A stretch of 26,455 bases of DNA from assembly GCA_041629655.1 (NCBI GenBank), contig JBFKMV010000053.1, positions 1 to 26,455 on the forward strand, given 5' to 3'. Origin of the DNA: JBFKMV01 sp041629655 (GTDB lineage Bacteria > Acidobacteriota > Polarisedimenticolia > Polarisedimenticolales > Polarisedimenticolaceae). Under the pieces are notes generated by a model, which saw only the letters and a program-made list of their open reading frames with translations, made no database searches and was not told the origin of the DNA. Numbering within the stretch: the first letter of the stretch is position 1; each line of letters starts with the position of its first letter. Made by a program: the position numbers and the translations under genes. This document shows positions 1-8,147 of the stretch, one piece after another.

Positions 1-2883
1 GAGGCCGGCCAGCGCGATGAAGCCGACCGCGACCGCGACGCTCATGTTGTAGTCGAGCGCGTACATCAGCCACACGCCGCCGACCAGCGAGAACGGGATC
101 GCCAGCAGCACGATCAGCACCTCGGCGAGGCTCTTGAAGTGGAGGTACAGCAGGAAGAAGATGATCAGCAGCGTCAGCGGCACGAGCAACATCAGCCGCT
201 TCTGCGCCCGCTCCAGGTACTCGTAGCGGCCGCTCCACTTCATGCTGTAGCCGGGCGGCAGCTCGATCTGCTCGGCGACCGCGGCCTTGGCGCGGGCCAC
301 GTAGGTGCCCAGGTCGATCTCGTCCTCGCGGATCGAGACCTGGATCCAGGCGTTCGGCCGCGCGTTCTCGCTCTTGATCCCGGGCGGGCCCTTGCGGATG
401 ACGAGTTGCGCGAGCTGGCCCAGCGGGATGTGCTCGCCGCGCGGGGTCGGGACCAGCACCCGCGCCAGCTTCTCGGGATCGTCGCGCAGCTCGGGCTTGT
501 AGCGCAGGTTGACCGGGTAGCGCTCGAGCCCCTCGACGGTCTGGGTGATGTTCATGCCGCCGATCGCGGTCATGATCACGTCCTGCACGTCGCCGACGGT
601 CAGCCCGTAGCGCGCCGCCTCGCCGCGGTCGATCTCGAAGTCGAGGTAGTTGCCGCCGAACGACTTGTCGGGATAGGCGGAGAGCGTGCCCGGGAGCTGC
701 TCGACGACCTGCGCCACCTCCTGGGCCAGCCCCTGCAACGTGACCAGGTCTGGACCGGCGAGCTTGATGCCCACCGGCGCGCGGATCCCCGTGGTCAACA
801 TGTCGAGGCGGATCTTGATCGGTCCCTCCATGCTGGCGTTGGTCAGCCCCGGGAACTGGATCGCGTCGTTGATCGCGCGGTCGAGCTGCCGCGGGGTGCG
901 CGCGGTGACGCTCTCGGGCCACAGCCGCTGGAGCCACCCGCGCACCCGCTCCGGCAGCGGCCAGTCGCTGTAGAACCGCTCCACCTCGCGCTGCGGCCAC
1001 TCCTCGGGCGGTTTGAGCATGATCGTGGTCTCGATCATCGACAGCGGCGCCGGGTCGGTGGAGGTCTGCGCGCGGCCGATCTTGCCGAAGGTGTGGTGCA
1101 CCTCGGGGAACTGTTTGATGATCTTGTTCGTCTGCTGGAGCACCTCGCGCGACTTGGTGATCGAGATGCCGGGGTCGGTGGTGGGCATCCACAGGAAGTC
1201 GCCCTCGTAGAGCGGCGGGATGAACTCGCTGCCCAGGCGCTGGTACGGAACGACGGTCACCAGCGTCACCAGCGCCGCGACCGCGATCACGCTCTTGGGG
1301 AAGCGCAGCACGAAGTGGATGAACGGCTGGTAGGCCCAGATGAAAAAGCGGCTCAGCGGGTTCCGCTCCTCGGAGCGGATGCGTCCGCGGATCAGCACCG
1401 ACATCAGGACCGGGATGATCGTGATCGCCAGCACCGCCGAGGCCGCCATGGCGAAGGTCTTGGTGTAGGCCAGCGGCCGGAACAGCCGGCCCTCCTGCGC
1501 CTGGAGCGTGAACACCGGCAGGAACGAGAGCGTGATGATCACCAGGCTGTAGAACAGCGCCGGGCCGACCTCCTTGGCCGCCGCGATGATCGCCGCGTCG
1601 TGGTCGACCGGCCCGCCCGACGCGCGGGCGCGCTCCAGGTGCTTGTGGGCGTTCTCGACCATCACCACGCTCGCGTCGACCATCACCCCGATCGCGATCG
1701 CGATGCCCCCGAGCGACATGATGTTGGCGTTGACGTCCAGCGGATACATGATCAGGAACGAGACCAGGATCCCCACCGGCAGCGTGAAGATCGCCACGAA
1801 CGCGCTGCGGAAGTGCAACAGGAACAGGATGCAGACCAGCGCGACGACGATCATCTCCTCGGTCAGCTTGCGCGCCAGCACCGTGATCGCGTTCCAGATC
1901 AAGGTCGAGCGGTCGTAGACCGGGACGATCTCGACCCCTTCCGGGAGACCCGCCTTGAGCGCCTCCAGCTTCTGCTTGACGCGCTCGATGGTGGTCAGCG
2001 CGTTCTCGCCGAGCCGCATCACGATGATCCCGCCGACCACCTCGCCCTCGCCGTTCAACTCGGCCACGCCGCGTCGCAGCTCCGGACCCAGCGTGACCTC
2101 GGCCACGTCGCGCACCAGCACCGGCGTGCCGTCGCGGCTGACGCCGACCGGGACGTTCTCGACGTCCTCGGCGTTCTTGAAGTAGCCCAGGCCACGGACC
2201 ATGAACTCGGTCTCGGCCATCTCGATCAGCCGGCCACCGACGTCGTTGTTGCTGCGCTGGATCGCCATCCCGACCCGCGAGATCGGGATGTTGTAACCCT
2301 GCAGCTTCACCGGATCGACCGTGACCTGGTACTGCTTGACCCAGCCGCCGATGCTGGCCACCTCGGCCACGCCCTCGACGCTGGTCAGCTCGTAGCGCAG
2401 GAACCAGTCCTGGATGCTGCGCAGCTCCTGGAGGCTGTGGCGGTCGGATTGCAGCACGTACTCGTAGACCCAGCCGACCCCGGTCGCGTCGGGACCCAGC
2501 TCGGCCTTGGCGCCGGGCGGCAGCGCACCCTGGATCGCCGACAGGTACTCCAGCACGCGACTGCGCGCCCAGTAGAGATCCGTCCCTTCCTCGAAGATGA
2601 TGTAGACGAACGAAATGCCGAAGAACGAGTAGCCTCGCACCACCTTGGCGTACGGCACCGAGAGCATCTTGGTGGTCAGCGGATAGGTCACCTGGTCTTC
2701 GACGACCTGCGGCGCCTGCCCGGGGAACGAGGTGAAGATGATCACCTGGGCGTCGGACAGGTCGGGGATCGCGTCGAGCGGAATGTTCAGCATCGCCACC
2801 ACGCCGCCGGCGGCGACGGCCGACGTGAGCAGCACGACGATGAACTTATTCCGGACGCTGGCGGCAATGATGCGTTCGATCAT
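1..2883 (-). CDS. cusA: CusA-like heavy-metal RND efflux pump, C-terminus beyond window
   Basis: Inner-membrane proton-driven pump of the HME-RND family that would export Cu(I)/Ag(I) through CusB and CusC. The open frame starts at the ATG at 2883 (MIERIIAASV) and runs for 961 codons without a stop to the window edge. E. coli CusA is 1047 residues, so roughly 100 C-terminal residues are missing. The TM4 region has the monovalent-metal signature NIMSLGGIAIAIG followed by MVDASVVMVENAHK. By alignment from memory with E. coli CusA, the three site methionines M573, M623 and M672 correspond to M566 (in WMPTT), M616 (in LSMIETT) and M695 (in LDMLTTG). All three are kept, which argues for Cu/Ag rather than Co/Zn/Cd. 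The start lies 10 bp after the cusB stop, with a G-rich ribosome site between, so it is the last gene of the operon visible here. Confidence 0.95.
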   Translation of the reverse strand, partial: MIERIIAASVRNKFIVVLLTSAVAAGGVVAMLNIPLDAIPDLSDAQVIIFTSFPGQAPQVVEDQVTYPLTTKMLSVPYAKVVRGYSFFGISFVYIIFEEGTDLYWARSRVLEYLSAIQGALPPGAKAELGPDATGVGWVYEYVLQSDRHSLQELRSIQDWFLRYELTSVEGVAEVASIGGWVKQYQVTVDPVKLQGYNIPISRVGMAIQRSNNDVGGRLIEMAETEFMVRGLGYFKNAEDVENVPVGVSRDGTPVLVRDVAEVTLGPELRRGVAELNGEGEVVGGIIVMRLGENALTTIERVKQKLEALKAGLPEGVEIVPVYDRSTLIWNAITVLARKLTEEMIVVALVCILFLLHFRSAFVAIFTLPVGILVSFLIMYPLDVNANIMSLGGIAIAIGVMVDASVVMVENAHKHLERARASGGPVDHDAAIIAAAKEVGPALFYSLVIITLSFLPVFTLQAQEGRLFRPLAYTKTFAMAASAVLAITIIPVLMSVLIRGRIRSEERNPLSRFFIWAYQPFIHFVLRFPKSVIAVAALVTLVTVVPYQRLGSEFIPPLYEGDFLWMPTTDPGISITKSREVLQQTNKIIKQFPEVHHTFGKIGRAQTSTDPAPLSMIETTIMLKPPEEWPQREVERFYSDWPLPERVRGWLQRLWPESVTARTPRQLDRAINDAIQFPGLTNASMEGPIKIRLDMLTTGIRAPVGIKLAGPDLVTLQGLAQEVAQVVEQLPGTLSAYPDKSFGGNYLDFEIDRGEAARYGLTVGDVQDVIMTAIGGMNITQTVEGLERYPVNLRYKPELRDDPEKLARVLVPTPRGEHIPLGQLAQLVIRKGPPGIKSENARPNAWIQVSIREDEIDLGTYVARAKAAVAEQIELPPGYSMKWSGRYEYLERAQKRLMLLVPLTLLIIFFLLYLHFKSLAEVLIVLLAIPFSLVGGVWLMYALDYNMSVAVAVGFIALAGL

Positions 2884-2893
2884 CTCGCCCCCC

Positions 2894-4345
2894 TCAGTGC
2901 ACGTGCTCGGCCGCGGGTTGCCCCGTGGCCGGCTGGCCCTGGCCGCGTTGCCTGAACTTGGCGATCGCCTCCTGGATCCGGCTCTCCGAATCCAGCATGA
3001 ACTGCGACTGCGTCACCACCTGCTCCCCGGACGTGACTCCGGCGAGCACCTGCACGCGGTCGCGACCGCCCCGCACCCCCAGTTCGACCTCGCGCGGCTG
3101 GAAGCGGCCCTCGCCCAGCCGCACGAACACGATGTTGCGCTGGCCGGAACGGATCACGGCCGATTCCGGGATCACCACCGCGTCCCTGACCACCGGCCCC
3201 TGGATCACCACGTCGGCGTACATCCCCGGCCGCAGCCGGCGGTCGGGGTTGGCCACCTCGACGCAGACCTTGAGCGTGCGCGTCTCGCGGCTGACCTCGG
3301 GGTACAAAAACAGCACCTTGCCGCGGATCTCGCGTCCCGGATCCTGGCGGAAGGTGACCGTCGCCGGCTGCCCGTCGCGCACCCACGGCATGTCCGACTC
3401 GTAGACATCGGCGTGGACCCAGATCGTCGAGAGGTCGGCGATCTTGTACAGGTCCATCCCCGGCTTGACGTACATCCCCTCCAGCGCCTCGCTCATGATC
3501 TCGGCGACCACGCCGTCGGCGGGGGAGGTCACGGTCAGCCGGCGCTGGACCTGCCGGTCGCGCTCCAGCTCGTCGATCTGGGTCTCGCTGATGTCCCAGT
3601 AGGACATCCGCTCGCGGGTCGAGCGCACCAGGTTCTCGGCCTGGCGCAACGTCTCGGGGCGCCCGCTGTTCAATAGCGACGCGCGGTACTCCAGCGCCCG
3701 CAGGTATTCCTCCTGGGTCGTGACCAGCTCGGGGCTGTAGATCTCGAACAGCGGCTGGCCGCGCCGGACCTGCTGGCCGCGGTAGTTGACGTGGACCTTT
3801 TCGATCCAGCCCTCGAACTTGGTGTTGACCCAGGCGATGCGGTCGGCGTTGAAGTCGAGGATGCCGACCGTGCGGCTCTGCCGCGCGATGTCCTCGACGC
3901 GCGCCGGCGTGCTGACCACGCCGATGTTCTGCACCTGCACCGGATCGATACGGATCTCGTTGCCGGCAGCGTCTGCGGTCCCGGCGGGCTGCGCCGCGGC
4001 CGGCTGCTGCATCGGCACCAGCGGCATGCTGCAGATCGGGCAGCTCCCCGGCTGCGACTCGATCACCTCGGGATGCATCGGGCACTGGTAGAGCTGCTGC
4101 GGCTCGGCCGGCGCAGCCTGCCGCCCGGCGGCCGCGTGGTCCGGCGGCTCGCCGCCGCCGGGCAGGAACCCCAGCCCCAGCGGGTTGCCGACCACGAACC
4201 ACGTCAGCGCGACGCCGAGCGCGAACACCAGCGCCATCGAGAAGACCTGCATGCCCCGGCCCATCGGAGGAAGTTGCAGCGCCTCGTCGGTGTCGTTCCG
4301 GCGCTTGGGCGGCGCGGCGGGTTTTTCGTCGTTGTGGGTCGTCAT
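2894..4345 (-). CDS. cusB: CusB-like periplasmic adaptor with N-terminal heavy-metal-binding domain
   Basis: Membrane-fusion protein, 483 residues, linking CusA to the outer-membrane channel. Residues 33-52 form an N-terminal membrane anchor. Residues 86-112 form a heavy-metal-binding domain (HMBD) with the paired motifs CPMHP and CPIC plus downstream Met. After this come the usual barrel-sandwich, helical hairpin (about 230-290) and beta-barrel regions. The C-terminus is rich in Gln, Gly and Pro and ends in HVH. The start was chosen at 4345 because this ATG overlaps the cusC stop as ATGA, a standard translational-coupling arrangement. The open frame continues upstream to 4876, but only as an antisense-like extension inside cusC. 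The HMBD fused to the adaptor may do the metal-capture job done by separate CusF in E. coli; this is inference. Confidence 0.95.
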   Translation of the reverse strand: MTTHNDEKPAAPPKRRNDTDEALQLPPMGRGMQVFSMALVFALGVALTWFVVGNPLGLGFLPGGGEPPDHAAAGRQAAPAEPQQLYQCPMHPEVIESQPGSCPICSMPLVPMQQPAAAQPAGTADAAGNEIRIDPVQVQNIGVVSTPARVEDIARQSRTVGILDFNADRIAWVNTKFEGWIEKVHVNYRGQQVRRGQPLFEIYSPELVTTQEEYLRALEYRASLLNSGRPETLRQAENLVRSTRERMSYWDISETQIDELERDRQVQRRLTVTSPADGVVAEIMSEALEGMYVKPGMDLYKIADLSTIWVHADVYESDMPWVRDGQPATVTFRQDPGREIRGKVLFLYPEVSRETRTLKVCVEVANPDRRLRPGMYADVVIQGPVVRDAVVIPESAVIRSGQRNIVFVRLGEGRFQPREVELGVRGGRDRVQVLAGVTSGEQVVTQSQFMLDSESRIQEAIAKFRQRGQGQPATGQPAAEHVH

Positions 4346-5703
4346 CGCGAGCTCCCCTCGTTCCCGGTCACGGGCCGTCCGACGGCACGCTCCAGGTCGG
4401 CCAGCGCGGTCCAGGCATCGGCAACCTGGCGGTGAAAGGACAGGCGGGCCTCGAACAGGATCCGCTCGGCGTCGAGCAGGTCGAGGAAGCCCTGGCGGTT
4501 GGTGGTGTAGGCGGCTTCGGACGAAGCGAGCGATTCCTCGGCCTGCGGGATGATCACGTCGCGGTACAGGCGACCCCGCTCGCCGGCCGTGTCGAAGCGC
4601 AGCAGGCCCTCCTGGATCTCGTAGCGGAGCTGGTTCTTCACCGCCTCGAGCTGTCCCTCGGCCGAGCGCCGGCTCTCGCGGGCCTCGGCCACGCCGGCCC
4701 GGATGCGTTTGCGGTACAGCGGGACGTCGATGCCCACGGTCAATGCCAGCACGTCCATGCCGTTGTCCTGCGGCGGGTTCATGACCCCGGCCGGGTCCTC
4801 GCGCTCGTCCACGAGCGTGTAGCCCAGTCCGAAGCGGAAGTTCGGCCGGGTCTCGAGCTGCCGTCGTTGCTCCCACAGCCGGTCGGCCTCGATGCGTTGC
4901 TCGGCCGCGCGCACCCGGGAGTGCGACGCCGCGGCGAACGACTCCAGGTCGTCGCGGTCGATGAGCGGCCCCGGCAGCGGCAACGTGATCCGCTCCAGCG
5001 GGAGCGGTGTCGCCGGGCGGCCGATCAGCTCGGCGATCCGCCGCGAGACCGCGTTCAGCCGCAGGTGCAGCGCGTTGTGGCGGTCGACCAGCCGGCTGAT
5101 GTCGGTCTGGACCTTGAGCACCGTTTGCTGGATCCCTTCACCGGTGGCGTAGCGCCGCAGCGCGATGCTCTCGAAGCGGCGCAGCAGCTCCTGCTCCTCC
5201 GCGTTGACGGTGAGCGCCTCCTGGAGGTACGCGGCCTCGAAGTAGGCGCGCTTGAGCTGGGCGACGAGGGCGCGCGCGAGGTCCTCGGCCTCCCAGGTGG
5301 TGCCGGTGGCCATGCGCTCGGCGCGCTGCGCCTGGAGCTGTCGCTTGCCGCCCCACGGCACGCCCTGCATCAGCTCGAGCATGTGCTCCTGGGGCCCGAC
5401 TCGCGTCTCGGGGTTCATCGCGAAGTAGCGGTAGCTCAGCTGCGGGTCGGGCAGCGAGCGCGCCTGCGGCACCATCTCGTACCCCGATCGCGAGCGCGCC
5501 CACGCCGAATCGAGGCGCGGGCTCTCGTCGAGCAACGTCGCGATCAGCTCCCGGAGCTGGGCATCGGGCGCGTGGAAATGCTCCGCGGCGACGCCGTGGC
5601 TCGCGCCCGGCGCGGCCGACTGCTGGGCGAGCACGGGTGGCGCCGAAACGAGGAGCGCGAGGAGCGCGGCCCCGAGGGCTCGAGTCTGCTTGATTTCGAA
5701 CAT
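4342..5703 (-). CDS. cusC: CusC/TolC-family outer-membrane efflux channel
   Basis: Outer-membrane factor of 453 residues forming the exit duct of the CusCBA system. Residues 1-26 are a signal peptide (hydrophobic core ALLALLVSAPP, cleavage after VLA). The mature part is mostly long Arg/Glu/Ala-rich amphipathic helices in two tandem halves, as expected for the OEP family. No lipobox Cys is visible at the cleavage site, unlike E. coli CusC, so it may not be lipidated. The start is the ATG at 5703, the only one that includes the signal peptide; the Shine-Dalgarno is weak (AGGT about 7 nt upstream). Its stop overlaps the cusB start by 4 bp. A 178-bp gap containing a hairpin separates it from the Cys-rich gene upstream. 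Confidence 0.92.
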   Translation of the reverse strand: MFEIKQTRALGAALLALLVSAPPVLAQQSAAPGASHGVAAEHFHAPDAQLRELIATLLDESPRLDSAWARSRSGYEMVPQARSLPDPQLSYRYFAMNPETRVGPQEHMLELMQGVPWGGKRQLQAQRAERMATGTTWEAEDLARALVAQLKRAYFEAAYLQEALTVNAEEQELLRRFESIALRRYATGEGIQQTVLKVQTDISRLVDRHNALHLRLNAVSRRIAELIGRPATPLPLERITLPLPGPLIDRDDLESFAAASHSRVRAAEQRIEADRLWEQRRQLETRPNFRFGLGYTLVDEREDPAGVMNPPQDNGMDVLALTVGIDVPLYRKRIRAGVAEARESRRSAEGQLEAVKNQLRYEIQEGLLRFDTAGERGRLYRDVIIPQAEESLASSEAAYTTNRQGFLDLLDAERILFEARLSFHRQVADAWTALADLERAVGRPVTGNEGSSR

Positions 5704-5728
5704 GATCCGACCTGATCGGTTGCGCCCG

Positions 5729-5746
5729 CCGCCCTGCCGAGGGCGG
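5729..5746 (-). other. Hairpin between the Cys-rich gene and cusC
   Basis: A perfect 7-bp inverted repeat, CCGCCCT with AGGGCGG around a 4-nt loop, sits about 25 nt upstream of the cusC start codon in the 178-bp gap. No T-tract follows it on the minus strand, so it is not a classical intrinsic terminator. It could slow ribosome or polymerase entry or protect the downstream mRNA end after processing. The structure is seen in the sequence; any function is inferred. I see no other convincing element in this gap. Confidence 0.4.
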
Positions 5747-5881
5747 TACGGGCCGGGAGTCGCCAGGGGTGGAGCGCGGGCACGATCCGGCAGCCCGACA
5801 GCTCCGCCCCACGTCCATGACCGGCGGTTGGCCGGCTCCGCGTGTGCCGTGATGACGACGGGACGAGCGGGGACCGGACGA

Positions 5882-6247
5882 TCAGATCAGGAAGGTGGCG
5901 TGGAGCGTGTAGAGACCGACCCTCGGGGTGATGGTCTCCCCGTTGGCGTGCACGGCGTCGTGGGTCACCGCCGGCGCCGGCGGAGCCAGGTCGAAAGCTG
6001 CGCTGGTGGAGAGCAGCTTGACGCCCGTCGGCAGCAGCGTCTCGCCGCGGCTCGAGGCCGGAAGCGCGGGAACGTCGCCGGGGCCGCAGCAGCTTGCGCG
6101 CTCCACGGCGCGTTGCGGTCCCTCGGGACACGGCATCCGCGTGCAGCACGGCTTGTCCATGCAGCCGTCGGCCGCCGCCGCGAGCGGCGGCACCAGCGCC
6201 AGCAGCAGCGCGGCGAGGACGACCAGGCTGGACAGCATTCGTTTCAC
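5882..6247 (-). CDS. Small secreted Cys-rich protein, first gene of the copper operon
   Basis: A 121-residue protein that I do not recognise as a named family. Residues 1-26 are a signal peptide (LSSLVVLAALLLALVPPLAAA). The mature N-terminus has six cysteines in two clusters: C-x4-CC-x4-C at about residues 29-40, then a CC pair about 15 residues later. The rest is Pro/Ala/Thr-rich and has no transmembrane helix. The start is GTG at 6247, with GAGGGAG 5 nt upstream; an internal ATG at 6238 is the alternative. It lies just upstream of and co-directional with cusCBA, behind a copper-type promoter, so a periplasmic metal-binding or metal-sensing role is a reasonable inference. It has no CXXC thioredoxin motif and is not CusF-like. 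Confidence 0.75.
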   Translation of the reverse strand: MKRMLSSLVVLAALLLALVPPLAAAADGCMDKPCCTRMPCPEGPQRAVERASCCGPGDVPALPASSRGETLLPTGVKLLSTSAAFDLAPPAPAVTHDAVHANGETITPRVGLYTLHATFLI

Positions 6248-6270
6248 GGACGCTCCCTCTCGACCCGGGC

Positions 6271-6299
6271 AAGATACCCCCCGCAGGGCGGGGCTGCAA
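6271..6299 (-). promoter_or_regulatory. Candidate promoter of the copper efflux operon
   Basis: On the minus strand a -35 like TTGCAG (6299-6294) and a -10 like TATCTT (6276-6271) are separated by 17 bp, with the GTG start about 23 nt downstream of the -10. The spacer is almost entirely filled by the inverted repeat at 6279-6293. This placement would let a bound repressor block RNA polymerase. The motif matches are partial (3 of 6 and 4 of 6), so the position is a prediction. Confidence 0.45.
6279..6293. promoter_or_regulatory. C-tract/G-tract inverted repeat 1, CsoR-like operator candidate
   Basis: Perfect dyad CCCCGC-AGG-GCGGGG. On the plus strand it is preceded by ATAC, so the left half reads ATACCCC, as in known CsoR/RcnR operators with TACCC and GGGTA halves. 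The right half lacks the terminal TA. It lies inside the -35/-10 spacer of the copper operon promoter. The symmetry is seen; the CsoR assignment is inferred from motif resemblance and the copper context. No csoR gene is in the window. Confidence 0.45.
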
Positions 6300-6310
6300 C
6301 CGCGAGCGGC

Positions 6311-6325
6311 ACCCCGCCCCGGGGT
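6311..6325. promoter_or_regulatory. C-tract/G-tract inverted repeat 2, second operator candidate
   Basis: Perfect dyad ACCCCG-CCC-CGGGGT. Its centre is 32 bp from the centre of repeat 1, about three helical turns, so both sites would face the same side of the DNA. It lies just upstream of the predicted -35 of the copper operon and about 130 bp upstream of the divergent cytochrome gene. Confidence 0.4.
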
Positions 6326-6454
6326 CTATCTGCCGACGAAACCGTGAGTTGGGCCGATGCGCGGGTCGAATTCCGCCGAAACCGGTCGCAATCTCCTCCC
6401 GGACGGGGGGTCACAATGTCGGGGAACCGACCGCGACCGTAGGAGGATTCGCCG

Positions 6455-7183
6455 ATGCAGCGATTCGTTCCGATGCTGCTGCTGCTGGGCCTCGTGGCGG
6501 CCGGCCCGGCCTGCTCGCCATCGCCCGATGCCGACACGGAGACCGCGCCCGAACGAGCGGCGAACGAAGCGCCCGTCGCGCCGGAGCCCGTCCCGCCGAC
6601 GCCGGGCGACACCGCACCAGCGGCACCCGCGCCGGCACCGGCGACCGACGCTGCACCCCCGGTTGCCGCCGCTCCGGCGCCTTCCGACGTGACGCAACCA
6701 CGGTCCGAAGTGAAACACGAACCGCCGACACCGACACCCGCGAAACCGGCTCCCGCGCCGCCTCCCGTGCCGGCGGCCCCGGCGCCGGCACCCTCGGCGA
6801 CACCGCTTCCCACGCCGGCGGCGACCCCGCCGCCGACGAGCACCGACGCCGCGCTCGCGGTGTGCGCCAAGGAACCGGTGGCCGTGGCTCCGGGCAAGCC
6901 GGGACTGGCTCGCATCGGCGCGGACAAGTGCAAGACCTGCCACCGCGTCCAGTACGCCTCGTGGGCCGCGAGCGCGCACGCGAAGTGCTCGCCGCCGCTG
7001 GACTGCGAGGGCTGCCACGGTCCGGGCAGCGAGTACAAGTCCCTGGCGGTGATGAAGGACCCGCAGAAATCGCGCGAGGCGGGGCTGGTCGATCCGACAC
7101 CGGCGTTCTGCCGCGAGCACTGCCACTTCACGGGCTGGCAGGACGACATGCCGGCCCGGGCGCACGACCACAAGACGGGTTGA
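6455..7183 (+). CDS. Multihaem cytochrome c-like lipoprotein with long Pro/Ala linker
   Basis: A 242-residue envelope protein, probably an electron carrier. Residues 1-19 look like a lipoprotein signal ending at C20, but the box is AGPAC rather than the usual LAGC. Residues 21-130 are a low-complexity Pro/Ala/Thr tether. The C-terminal domain has CKTCH (159-163) and CEGCH (184-188), with spacing and the Y-x2-W-x3-H context of cytochrome c554-type proteins. A third site, CREHCH (219-224), has three residues between the cysteines instead of two. The start is clear: AGGAGG at 6441-6446, 8 nt before the ATG. It is divergent from the copper operon across 207 bp; co-regulation is possible but unproven. 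The exact haem number and partner are unknown. Confidence 0.8.
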   Translation: MQRFVPMLLLLGLVAAGPACSPSPDADTETAPERAANEAPVAPEPVPPTPGDTAPAAPAPAPATDAAPPVAAAPAPSDVTQPRSEVKHEPPTPTPAKPAPAPPPVPAAPAPAPSATPLPTPAATPPPTSTDAALAVCAKEPVAVAPGKPGLARIGADKCKTCHRVQYASWAASAHAKCSPPLDCEGCHGPGSEYKSLAVMKDPQKSREAGLVDPTPAFCREHCHFTGWQDDMPARAHDHKTG

Positions 7184-7244
7184 GCGGGGGCCGGAGGTAA
7201 CCTTCCCCCGGGCGTCGCGTAAGACCTTCGAGAGGAGGCGACCC

Positions 7245-8135
7245 GTGACCGACGCGGACGGGGAAGGCCGGGGCTGGCTCAAGCTGGGCTGTCTTGCGGT
7301 CGCGGCGCTGCTCGGCATGCTCGGCGTCGGCGGCGGCATCGTGGCCGTCGTGGCGCTGCGGCAGATCGGGTCCGACGCCCCCGAGCGCCAGGCGTTCGAG
7401 CGCGAGGCCCGAGCCGCGACCGGCGGCGGCCGGCTGGAGCTGGAGGTCGCGGTCGCGCGGCTGATCGTCGCTCCCGCCGCGGCGGGCGAGCCGATCCGCA
7501 TCGAGGCGGACTACGACCCGCGCCGCTACACGTTGGACCAGCAGTCCGAGGAGCCGGCCGCCGGGCGGTGGGTCCACCGCGTGCGCCTGGCGCCGAACTA
7601 CTCCGAGACGTTCGCGCTGCTCAAGCTGAAGCTCGGCGGCGAGCCGCCGCTGATCCGGATCGCGCTGCCGCGTGACGTCCCGCTCGTGTTGACCGGCGAG
7701 GTGCGCGGGGCGTTCGCGGCCATGGAGCTGGGCGGGCTGCGGATCGACACCGCGGAGCTGACCGTCTCGGGCGGCGCCGTGATGGTCAGCTTCCTGACGC
7801 CGCTCGCGGCCCCGATGGACCTGCTGAACGTCACCGGCGACAAGGGCCTCGTCGAGGTGACCGGGCTCGGCAACGCCAGCCCGCGGCGGGCGGTGCTCGG
7901 GCAGCGCCTGGGTGAGCTGGACGTCGACTTGCGCGGCGCATGGGTGCGGGACGCCGAGATCGAGCTGAACTCGTCGATGGCGGGGGGTAGCGTGTGGCTG
8001 CCCCACGACGTGGTGATCGAGGGGCTCGAGGACCGGATCGGACGACCGCGAACCGCGACCGACGAGACACTGCCGTTGCCGCGGCTGCGCCTGTCCGTCT
8101 CGGCGGGGAGCGGCCGGATGATGTTCGTGGATTAG
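7245..8135 (+). CDS. Membrane-anchored beta-rich protein of unknown function
   Basis: A 296-residue protein with a short N-terminus, one Gly/Val/Leu-rich transmembrane helix at about 15-38 and a large domain of short alternating strands that ends at residue 296. The strand-turn pattern (repeats like L-x-V-x-G-x-x-V) recalls the beta-solenoid DUF4097 or LiaF C-terminal folds, but I cannot assign a family with certainty. The start is GTG at 7245, preceded by AGAGGAGG with 6 nt spacing, so it is well supported. It follows the cytochrome by 61 bp on the same strand and may be co-transcribed. It ends 12 bp from the stop of the convergent gene at 8148. The bulk of the protein probably faces the periplasm. 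Confidence 0.75.
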   Translation: MTDADGEGRGWLKLGCLAVAALLGMLGVGGGIVAVVALRQIGSDAPERQAFEREARAATGGGRLELEVAVARLIVAPAAAGEPIRIEADYDPRRYTLDQQSEEPAAGRWVHRVRLAPNYSETFALLKLKLGGEPPLIRIALPRDVPLVLTGEVRGAFAAMELGGLRIDTAELTVSGGAVMVSFLTPLAAPMDLLNVTGDKGLVEVTGLGNASPRRAVLGQRLGELDVDLRGAWVRDAEIELNSSMAGGSVWLPHDVVIEGLEDRIGRPRTATDETLPLPRLRLSVSAGSGRMMFVD

Positions 8136-8147
8136 GGTGACGCGCGG

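Noticed and set aside
139..2955. A 938-codon open frame on the plus strand opposite cusA
   Set aside because: It is rich in Arg, Asp, His and Leu with no domain, as expected for the complement of a high-GC gene; the minus strand encodes a clear CusA.
4346..4876. Longer N-terminus for CusB
   Set aside because: The extension overlaps cusC by over 500 bp, has no ribosome site and is Arg/Gly/Pro-rich; the ATGA overlap at 4345 is the normal start.
5729..5746. Intrinsic terminator between the Cys-rich gene and cusC
   Set aside because: No T-tract on the minus strand after the stem and the genes are co-directional, so termination here is unsupported.
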